DNA of 5,915 bases from Chloroflexota bacterium (GTDB lineage Bacteria; Chloroflexota; Anaerolineae; VGOG01): NCBI GenBank assembly GCA_030615705.1, contig JAUWYT010000116.1, positions 1-5,915 of the forward strand, written 5' to 3'. The notes beneath the pieces are model-generated. The model did not search any database. It saw only the letters and a list, made by a program, of their open reading frames with translations, and was not told where the DNA came from. Each line of letters starts with the position of its first letter. The first letter of the stretch is position 1. Of this stretch, positions 1-4,685 are shown in pieces. The translations under genes were made by a program, and so were the position numbers.

Positions 1-2348
1 TCCAGCTCGGGATAGACGCGACGCTGGTAGATATTGGCGCCGCGCAGGCGGGTCCCTTCTGTCCACAGCGCCCACTTATCAACGCCAGTTTCAGCGGTCG
101 GCGTTGGCGTCGGCGTAGCCGTGGGTGTCGGCGTGGCCGTAGTTGTCGGGGTTGAGGTCGCTGTGGGCGTAGATGTCGCTGTCCCTGTCGAGGTCACCGT
201 GGCAGTCGGGGTCGCCGTCGGGGTCGGAGCCGGCTGAGCAGCGCCTTTCAGGATCAGCGGCAGGTAGACCCGCCGGCCAGGTGCGGGTGAGACCGTGCTG
301 CTCGGCGTGGCCGTCGGGCTCGGTGGTGAGCTCGTTCCCCGGATCACCACGGCGGCTGCCGTGTCCAGCGTGGGCAGGGTCACGCTCAGCCGGCCGTCGC
401 TGACACCGTAGTCGAGGGTTCCCCCCGTCTCGTCGGGTGCGTTCGACGTCACCGTCGTCGGGCCAAAACCGGCCGGCAGGCGCACCGTGATGCCCAGGTT
501 GCTGTAGGTCCGCAGCTTGTCGAAGTTGGCCAGAGAAATGATGATGAACGGGCCATCCAGATCCGTGCCGGTCCGGGCCTCGATCAGCACCCGCTTCTTG
601 TGGAAGTCTGACAGGTCCGTGGTCAGCACGTCGCTGGTCACGGCGCCGAAAGAGTAAGTGGTGACGCCGGCCAGGGCGTTGGTCGCACGCGGCTGGCACC
701 ATTCGTCCATCACGCCCGTGTTGCCCGTCACGGCCAGCTTGCCCCCGGCCGCCGCGTAGTCGAGCAGCAGCGCCGCCTCGGCGTCGCTCAGGCAGGCCGC
801 GTTTGGCAGCACCAGCCAGGCGTAGCGCGTCAATCCTTCGGCCGTGCTCAGGACAGTCCCTTCGGCGGTGCTCAGGCGATGTCCTGAGTCTATCGAAGGG
901 ACAAGCTCGGCCAAGGACCACTGGCCGGTCACGATGTCGAAGGGGATCTGGGCCTTGAGCAAATCCTGCGAGCGCTCCCGGTATTCGCGGATGTAGATCG
1001 TATCCGCGTAGTCGAACTTATCGTCGCCGGCGTTCTCGCCGTCCAGGAAGTCGCGGGTACGCGGGCTGTACCACACCGCCACCTCGGCCAGCGAAGTGCT
1101 GTGGTAGGCCAGGCCAGCGTTGGCCGCCAGCCAGGGGAACACGATCGGCCGGCTGCCGGTGCTGTCGTCCAGCATCTCCGGCCCTTTGGCCTCGTAGAAG
1201 TTGGCTCCCTCCGCCACGTGCACGCCGGCCTCGCGCAGGCTGTCGTCCACTGCCCCAGCGTAGGTCAGAATCCAGCCCGGCTTGCCCTTGTTGGCTGCCA
1301 CGCCGAACTTGACCATCAGCGCATAGTCGCGCCACTGCTTGAGGGTCGCGTTGGCCATGCCGGTATCGTCCTGATCCACCGGCTCCAGCTCGTGGGCTGT
1401 GGCCACATGCGGATCCCCGATGAACTCCAACGGATCCTGGGCGTACTGGGTGACGAAATTGGAGTCCATCCCCCAGTTCTCGGTGAAGAAGACCAGATCA
1501 GGATTCACCGCCCGGGCCGCAGCGGCTACGTCCTCCACGAAACAGGTGATGGACTCAATGCGCCAGCGGACGAATTGCCGCCAAGTCAGATCGTCCCAAT
1601 CCTTTTCGGGGATGCTGGCGTGGCCATAGACGGCCTGGAACGCGGCCTGGCTGTAGGGGTCGTAGGAGGGCCACAGGTCGTCGAACTGGCCGATATCGTT
1701 CAGCAGGTAGATGACGTCAATCCACAGCCCGTCGGCGCCTGCTGCGGCGATGTCCTGGATACGGTCGATGTAGAACTGCCGGTAGGTGGATTCGGGCGAC
1801 AGCCAGGCATCCAGGTCATCCTCCTCCAGCCAGAAGATGTCCTCCACGCCGCTGAACTGGACGGTGTTGCCGTGACGGTCGATCTGCATCCACTCCGGGT
1901 GCTCAGCCGCCGGATCGCGCCCGGTCTCGACGCAGCCTTCGCACACCAGCTCCAACCCGGTCAGGTACCATACGACTTTGAGGCCCTTGGCGTGAGCGCG
2001 AGGGAAGACCCGGTCGCGCATCAGAGCCAAAACCTGATTGAACTCGTCATCGTCGGCCCAGGCGGTGTAGCTCCAGCCGGTGGGCGCGTCAGCGACGAGC
2101 ACGGTGACGCCCTCGTCGGCCACCTGTTGTAGTTTGGCCTCGATCTCGGCGTCGCTCATATCTAGCTCGAAGGCGGCCCCGGCCAGCCGCGCCTCAAAGG
2201 CCCAGTCTGGGAAGGCGGTCACGGCCAAGGAGGGGTTAGGGTTAGCGATAGTCGGTGCCCTGCCGAAAGGGCCTGCGCGAGAACCCAGTACGACCAGCAG
2301 ACTGAGCACTGCAATCGCCAGGATGAGCCATCTGCGGTTTCGCCACAT
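1..2348 (-). CDS. Secreted glycoside-hydrolase-like protein, multidomain, 3' end beyond window
   Basis: An uninterrupted frame of 782 codons starts at ATG 2348 and is still open at base 1. Residues 6-22 are a hydrophobic signal or anchor segment after MWRNRR. Residues about 45-420 look like a TIM-barrel of the glycosyl-hydrolase-like kind found with beta-galactosidase trimerisation domains. Acidic residues at strand-end-like sites are D211 (GLWID) and E290 (FFTEN); a catalytic role is inferred. Residues about 505-550 (YAWLVLPNAACLSDAEAALL, then an AAGGKLAVTGNTG stretch) resemble the Rossmann-like trimerisation domain of GH42-type enzymes. After a beta-rich part come YLPLILK (695-701), a Thr-Pro linker (705-752), and a new domain opening with LRGANIYQRRVYPEL, which resembles the start of GH5-type cellulase domains. 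The start is supported by GGGAG at 2358-2362, nine bases upstream. Substrate is unknown. Residues 483-505 are encoded by a dispersed repeat. Confidence 0.85.
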   Translation of the reverse strand, partial: MWRNRRWLILAIAVLSLLVVLGSRAGPFGRAPTIANPNPSLAVTAFPDWAFEARLAGAAFELDMSDAEIEAKLQQVADEGVTVLVADAPTGWSYTAWADDDEFNQVLALMRDRVFPRAHAKGLKVVWYLTGLELVCEGCVETGRDPAAEHPEWMQIDRHGNTVQFSGVEDIFWLEEDDLDAWLSPESTYRQFYIDRIQDIAAAGADGLWIDVIYLLNDIGQFDDLWPSYDPYSQAAFQAVYGHASIPEKDWDDLTWRQFVRWRIESITCFVEDVAAAARAVNPDLVFFTENWGMDSNFVTQYAQDPLEFIGDPHVATAHELEPVDQDDTGMANATLKQWRDYALMVKFGVAANKGKPGWILTYAGAVDDSLREAGVHVAEGANFYEAKGPEMLDDSTGSRPIVFPWLAANAGLAYHSTSLAEVAVWYSPRTRDFLDGENAGDDKFDYADTIYIREYRERSQDLLKAQIPFDIVTGQWSLAELVPSIDSGHRLSTAEGTVLSTAEGLTRYAWLVLPNAACLSDAEAALLLDYAAAGGKLAVTGNTGVMDEWCQPRATNALAGVTTYSFGAVTSDVLTTDLSDFHKKRVLIEARTGTDLDGPFIIISLANFDKLRTYSNLGITVRLPAGFGPTTVTSNAPDETGGTLDYGVSDGRLSVTLPTLDTAAAVVIRGTSSPPSPTATPSSTVSPAPGRRVYLPLILKGAAQPAPTPTATPTATVTSTGTATSTPTATSTPTTTATPTPTATPTPTPTAETGVDKWALWTEGTRLRGANIYQRRVYPEL
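93..236 (-). repeat. Low-complexity Thr-Pro linker coding repeat
   Basis: This stretch encodes residues 705-752 of the large secreted protein, almost entirely Thr, Pro, Ala and Ser in TPTATPT-like units. On the plus strand it reads as degenerate GTCGGCGTGGCC-type hexamers. It is a flexible linker between the YLPLILK motif and the following domain. Such tracts are prone to slippage, so the exact unit count may vary between strains or assemblies. Confidence 0.85.
834..902. repeat. Dispersed palindromic repeat (CCCTTCGGCnnnGCTCAGGAC type) inside the CDS
   Basis: Three related units are packed here: TCCTTCGGCCGTGCTCAGGAC (834-854; quoted in two parts, TCCTTCGGCC and GTGCTCAGGAC), a second copy in the same orientation from 856 to 876, and an inverted copy at 881-902. 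GTCCCTTCG (856-864) pairs exactly with CGAAGGGAC (894-902), and CTCAGG (871-876) pairs with CCTGAG (883-888), giving an imperfect hairpin. This motif family is familiar from many environmental bacterial genomes as an interspersed repeat. Read on the minus strand it stays in frame and adds about 23 residues (PSIDSGHRLSTAEG and so on) to the glycoside-hydrolase-like protein. Confidence 0.8.
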
Positions 2349-2357
2349 GTTCTCAAT

Positions 2358-2362
2358 CTCCC
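2358..2362 (-). promoter_or_regulatory. Ribosome binding site of the large secreted-protein gene
   Basis: GGGAG on the minus strand lies nine bases before ATG 2348. That spacing supports this ATG as the start, and the hydrophobic segment following it fits a signal peptide. Confidence 0.6.
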
Positions 2363-2404
2363 GTTTTGGTTAACCGGGCACTTGCATTCTCCTCAGATGA
2401 TTCA

Positions 2405-2433
2405 ATTATGCGATAGATTTGGGCTTCTGTCAA
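2405..2433 (-). promoter_or_regulatory. Sigma-70-type promoter of the large secreted-protein gene
   Basis: On the minus strand a perfect -35 TTGACA (2428-2433) is followed by a 17-base spacer and CATAAT (2405-2410, five of six consensus bases). Transcription would begin near 2398, leaving a leader of about 50 bases before ATG 2348. The -35 box begins only nine bases past the T-tract of the upstream terminator, so this gene looks independently transcribed. Confidence 0.8.
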
Positions 2434-2442
2434 CCTCGTCCG

Positions 2443-2486
2443 AAAAGAAAACAAGGCCACTCGCCAGATAGAGGCGAATGGCCTTG
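2443..2486 (-). terminator. Rho-independent terminator of the small secreted-protein gene
   Basis: The arms at 2473-2486 and 2452-2465 form a 14-bp stem around a 7-base loop, followed on the minus strand by TTTTCTTTT (2451-2443). The single non-Watson-Crick position is a G-U wobble in the minus-strand transcript but a C-A mismatch in the plus-strand transcript. The structure is therefore built for minus-strand transcription. It lies 28 bases after the stop codon of the small gene. Confidence 0.9.
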
Positions 2487-2513
2487 CTAGCTCAAAAGCC
2501 AGGCGCTTTACCC

Positions 2514-2899
2514 CTACGGATAGTTCTTCAAGATGATGGGCAGGTAGATCAAGTAACTTGGCGTGACCGTGCCCGTCGGTGTCGCCGTAGGCGTGGCTGT
2601 GCTAGTTGGGGTGGCTGTGCTGGTCGGTGTGGCCGTTGGTGTTGTGGGGGTGGCTGCTTCCACGATTCCATACCAGTACCCTGCACCCAGCCCATAACTT
2701 GTGCTGCCTGAAGGGCCAATTGCCGCCTGGCCCATGGTGCTGTTGATGGTGTAGCTGGCGGAGTTGATCGGCCCTCCCCCGCCAGCGAGAGGTGCCAGCC
2801 GAGATCGAACCCGGCCAGGGCCGCGGCCAAGGCTCCAGCGACCAGCAGCCACACAGCCACCAGACTGCCTGTCACGATAAGCAACTGTCGTCTGTTCAT
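2514..2899 (-). pseudogene. Small secreted Chloroflexota protein, frameshifted near 2787
   Basis: The N-terminus (MNRRQLLIVTGSLVAVWLLV onward) is a signal peptide or anchor, residues 6-30, ending in FDLGWHLS. The rest continues one frame away: AGGGGPINSASYTINSTMGQ, an SYGLGAGYWYGI segment, a Thr-Pro linker, and terminal YLIYLPIILKNYP before TAG at 2514. Restoring one base near 2787 joins the parts into about 128 residues. The GGGG-SASY-GQ-Y-GYW pattern recurs in small exported Chloroflexota proteins of unknown function; this is from memory of the family, not a search. Start 2899 is preferred over 2905 because GAGGG (2906-2910) stands six bases before it but touches the other ATG. The intact promoter-terminator frame suggests a recent lesion, a sequencing error next to a G-rich run, or frameshifting. 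Confidence 0.72.
2560..2655 (-). repeat. Thr-Pro linker repeat with 18-bp tandem copies
   Basis: This encodes the TPT-rich linker of the small secreted protein. Two adjacent 18-bp units (2593-2610 and 2611-2628) differ at three positions, showing growth by tandem duplication in whole codons. The linker is followed directly by the C-terminal hydrophobic motif. Confidence 0.75.
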
Positions 2900-3063
2900 G
2901 GCCATCCCTCACCTGCAGACCCAGATGCGGATACGGACACCCTGAGTGGCAGAGAAGTCGTTGCATTCGCGCCATTGGGAGCTTTTGCGTTATCGCCCGG
3001 CGTGACTGCTGGTACGATGTGAATGTAGTAACCGCATCAGCGACGCCCCTCGCTCTATTTACA

Positions 3064-3092
3064 GTTGTACGACAAACTTGGCCTTATGTCAA
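3064..3092 (-). promoter_or_regulatory. Probable promoter of the small secreted-protein gene
   Basis: On the minus strand a perfect -35 TTGACA (3087-3092) is followed by a 17-base spacer and TACAAC (3064-3069), four of six consensus bases. Transcription would begin near 3057, giving a leader of about 158 bases before ATG 2899. The weak -10 lowers confidence. Confidence 0.5.
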
Positions 3093-3112
3093 TCGTTTAT
3101 ATACCATCCCGG

Positions 3113-3131
3113 CTCGCCTAGCACAGGCGAG
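3113..3131. other. Perfect 7-bp hairpin
   Basis: CTCGCCT (3113-3119) and AGGCGAG (3125-3131) form an uninterrupted stem with a 5-base loop. Neither strand has a following T-tract, so it is not a classical terminator. It lies between the divergent promoter signals, and a role as a protein-binding site is only a guess. Confidence 0.5.
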
Positions 3132-3163
3132 ACTTATGTCTCTTCCCTGCTGGGCCAAATTGT

Positions 3164-3171
3164 GCTAGAAT
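3164..3171 (+). promoter_or_regulatory. Possible extended -10 promoter
   Basis: TGCTAGAAT-like sequence gives an extended -10 (TG, one base, TAGAAT at 3166-3171). The matching -35 position (3143-3148, TTCCCT) is poor. It could be a second upstream promoter for comEA. A 6-bp hairpin (3198-3203 with 3211-3216) follows. Confidence 0.3.
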
Positions 3172-3236
3172 AGTCCTCGAGACCAACGCCGCCAAACCGC
3201 TCCCCGACATGGAGCGAGGGGGGTGGAGAAACACCT

Positions 3237-3265
3237 TTGCCCTCCGGGGTGCTTTGCAGTATAAT
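3237..3265 (+). promoter_or_regulatory. Probable promoter for comEA-dtd
   Basis: TTGCCC (3237-3242, four of six bases of the -35 consensus), a 17-base spacer and a perfect TATAAT (3260-3265). Transcription would begin near 3272, so the comEA message would carry repeat element A in its leader of about 155 bases. Confidence 0.65.
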
Positions 3266-3276
3266 TTGGACGTGCC

Positions 3277-3355
3277 GAAGGTGCCAGTGACATATTCCCG
3301 AAAACGTTCAGGTGCCAGGCACTTTCACTGAGGATTTCAAAGCAAAGGCACCTTC
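3277..3355. repeat. 9-bp inverted repeat overlapping element A
   Basis: GAAGGTGCC (3277-3285) is exactly complementary to GGCACCTTC (3347-3355). The left arm sits just after the predicted start site of the comEA transcript and the right arm lies inside element A. An AGGTGCCAG string also recurs 31 bases apart (3279 and 3310). It may be a degenerate third terminal palindrome of the same repeat family. Confidence 0.5.
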
Positions 3356-3407
3356 CAATTGTCTTCGGCGCTAGGCCAGACGGCTCTTTCGGAAGTGCCT
3401 GGCACCT
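3310..3407. repeat. 98-bp palindrome-ended element, copy A
   Basis: The element begins with AGGTGCCAGGCACTT (3310-3324) and ends with its exact reverse complement AAGTGCCTGGCACCT (3393-3407). Each 15-bp end is itself a near-palindrome around GTGCC-N-GGCAC. The 68-bp interior shares little with copy B beyond TCAAAG at the same offset. It lies in the comEA leader and ends 20 bases before the ATG, just short of the ribosome binding site. It is too short to encode a transposase. Its form fits a REP doublet or MITE moved in trans, which is inferred. Confidence 0.85.
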
Positions 3408-3427
3408 TTGTCTCCTGGGAGGGGGAG

Positions 3428-4021
3428 ATGAGCAACTGGGTGGAGAGATACCGAGGTCATATTCTGATCACTTTAATCAATTTGGTTGTCCTGGGCGGGG
3501 TGATCGTCTTCTTGGGCCGCCCTCCACAACCAGAGATCATCGTAACTTCGCCCCCGCCCACAGCTACCTCTCTGCCCACTCCTACCCCCCGCCCCCTGCG
3601 GGTCTACGTCAGCGGGGCGGTGAATCACCCCGATGTTTATGAGCTCCCACCCGAAAGCATCGTCAAGGACGCCATCGAAGCCGCCGGGGGCGCCACTAGT
3701 GAGGCCGACTTGGGCCGCATCAATCTGGCGCTATCTGTGGCAAATGGCCAACACATCTATGTGCCCAAGGTGGGCGAGGAGAGTCCACCAGTAAGCCCAC
3801 CAACCGAGCCGTCAGATATAGCCAGCGGCAAAGCAGGGAGCAAGATCAACATCAATACCGCCAGCCAATCTGAAATCGAGACCTTGCCAGGCATCGGTCC
3901 TTCCAAAGCCCAAGGGATAATCGAGAATCGCCCTTATCACAGCATCGAGGAGATCAAAAAGGTTCCCGGCATCGGGGAGGTCACTTTCCAGAAGATCAAG
4001 GACTTGATCGCTGTAGACTAG
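3428..4021 (+). CDS. comEA: ComEA-family DNA-binding competence protein
   Basis: A 197-residue protein. A single membrane segment (residues 11-30) anchors it, followed by a Pro-Thr linker (about 36-56), an SLBB-type domain (58-115, RVYVSGAVNHPDVYEL onward) and a C-terminal double helix-hairpin-helix domain. The hairpins are LPGIGPSKA (153-161) and VPGIGEVTF (179-187), preceded by the hallmark ININTAS. This order is that of the ComEA receptor, which binds incoming double-stranded DNA outside the membrane during natural transformation. ATG 3428 is chosen over a TTG at 3359 because GGAGG (3418-3422) lies five bases upstream and the anchor starts directly after it. The TTG start would also lie inside repeat element A. 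The channel gene comEC is not in the window; dtd follows 53 bases downstream. Confidence 0.93.
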   Translation: MSNWVERYRGHILITLINLVVLGGVIVFLGRPPQPEIIVTSPPPTATSLPTPTPRPLRVYVSGAVNHPDVYELPPESIVKDAIEAAGGATSEADLGRINLALSVANGQHIYVPKVGEESPPVSPPTEPSDIASGKAGSKININTASQSEIETLPGIGPSKAQGIIENRPYHSIEEIKKVPGIGEVTFQKIKDLIAVD

Positions 4022-4074
4022 CCTGAGGAAAAAGTGCAAGAGACTATTCAGGAACGTTGGCGGTAGCACAATCT

Positions 4075-4524
4075 ATGCGTGCGATCATACAGCGGGTTAA
4101 GCGAGGTGCTGTCTCAGTGGACGGCGAAATCACAGGGTCCGTGGATACCGGTTTGGTAGTTCTCATCGGAGCGACCCACCGGGACACCAAAGCGGAAGCC
4201 CAAAAACTGGCCCGTAAAACAGCCCACCTACGCATTTTCGAAGACGAGGCTGGCAAGATGAATCTCTCAGCCCTTGATGTAGGCGCGGGCATCCTGGTTG
4301 TTTCCCAATTTACGCTCTACGCCGATTGCAAACGAGGGCGACGGCCCAGCTTCACCGAGGCTGCTCCTCCGGAGGTAGCGGAGCCACTGATTGAGCATTT
4401 CGTTGGCGCGCTTCGAGAAGCCGGTGTCGCCAGAGTCGAAACGGGCGTGTTTAGAGCCTATATGCTGGTCGAGATTCACAACGATGGCCCGGTGACCATC
4501 ATTTTGGATACAGACGAGTTGTGA
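4075..4524 (+). CDS. dtd: D-aminoacyl-tRNA deacylase
   Basis: A 149-residue protein of full family length. It hydrolyses D-aminoacyl-tRNAs (and Gly-tRNAAla) in the cytoplasm, preventing D-amino acids from entering translation. Visible signatures are the N-terminus [22 protein letters not shown] (52-65), the active-site segment SQFTLYAD (77-84) with Thr80, [12 protein letters not shown] (89-100), and the NDGPVT segment (136-141) carrying the Gly-cisPro motif G138-P139. ATG 4075 matches the family N-terminus exactly. A TTG at 4057 would add six unconserved residues, although AGGAA at 4050-4054 lies close to it and no strong ribosome binding site precedes 4075. It probably shares a transcript with comEA. 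No dedicated terminator is obvious; repeat element B begins 23 bases after the stop. Confidence 0.96.
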   Translation: MRAIIQRVKRGAVSVDGEITGSVDTGLVVLIGATHRDTKAEAQKLARKTAHLRIFEDEAGKMNLSALDVGAGILVVSQFTLYADCKRGRRPSFTEAAPPEVAEPLIEHFVGALREAGVARVETGVFRAYMLVEIHNDGPVTIILDTDEL

Positions 4525-4546
4525 GGAGCCGCCCCGCGATCCTTTC

Positions 4547-4644
4547 AGGTGCCCGGCACTTTTGGCCGGAATCTCAAAGGCAACAAGACCTGAAAGCCAT
4601 TTGAGCGGCTCGCTCCAAACGACATTGGCAAGTGCCGGGCACCT
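4547..4644. repeat. 98-bp palindrome-ended element, copy B
   Basis: The element begins with AGGTGCCCGGCACTT (4547-4561) and ends with its exact reverse complement AAGTGCCGGGCACCT (4630-4644). Its length, 98 bp, equals that of copy A. The central base of each terminus is C here and A in copy A, changed at both ends. Further inverted repeats are CTTTCAGGT (4542-4550) with ACCTGAAAG (4588-4596), and CTCAAA (4573-4578) with TTTGAG (4600-4605). It fills the gap between the convergent dtd and GalT-like genes and may end transcription from either side. Confidence 0.85.
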
Positions 4645-4685
4645 CTTGAAGCTGAGGGCCCTTGTTGTTCAGCATTTGGGGATCT

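Larger units (their letters stand above)
2900..3427. other. Intergenic region between divergent genes
   Basis: This 528-bp stretch separates the minus-strand small secreted-protein gene from plus-strand comEA. I see no convincing gene in it. It contains the long leader of the small gene (2900 to about 3057), a minus-strand promoter (3064-3092), two perfect short hairpins (3113-3131 and 3198-3216), plus-strand promoter signals (3164-3171 and 3237-3265), and repeat element A (3310-3407). The short open frames here lack ribosome binding sites and protein-like composition. Confidence 0.7.

Noticed and set aside
98..228. Possible CRISPR array from the repetitive pattern
   Set aside because: The repeats are degenerate in-frame Thr-Pro codons without unique spacers or constant repeat length.
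91..921. Minus-strand open frame of 276 codons inside the large gene
   Set aside because: It is a shifted frame of the same strand, rich in Arg and Gly. Its CPFDRLRTS string is only the dispersed repeat read in another frame.
1101..2132. Long plus-strand open frame (343 codons) opposite the secreted glycoside-hydrolase gene
   Set aside because: It is the antisense shadow of a GC-rich gene. It lacks a ribosome binding site and a recognisable domain, while the minus strand has a signal peptide, promoter and coherent domains.
2233..2246. Telomere-like GGGTTAGGGTTAG
   Set aside because: Only two units, and they encode Asn-Pro-Asn-Pro in the secreted protein. No array and no chromosome-end context.
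2514..2975. Alternative start of the small gene at 2975 (MARMQRLLCHSG...)
   Set aside because: This frame has no signal peptide or ribosome binding site. The other frame offers a textbook signal peptide and a well-placed GAGGG, so a frameshift is the better explanation.
2900..3057. Possible cyclic-di-GMP riboswitch because of an ACGCAAAAGC string on the minus strand
   Set aside because: The partner strand and conserved loop of that riboswitch class are not present, so the resemblance is limited to one short string.
4547..4565. GTGCC-C-GGCAC followed by TTTT as a classical terminator for dtd
   Set aside because: The local stem has a one-base loop and would be too tight. The same palindrome occurs at both ends of both 98-bp elements, so it is better explained as the element terminus, although the whole element may still affect termination.
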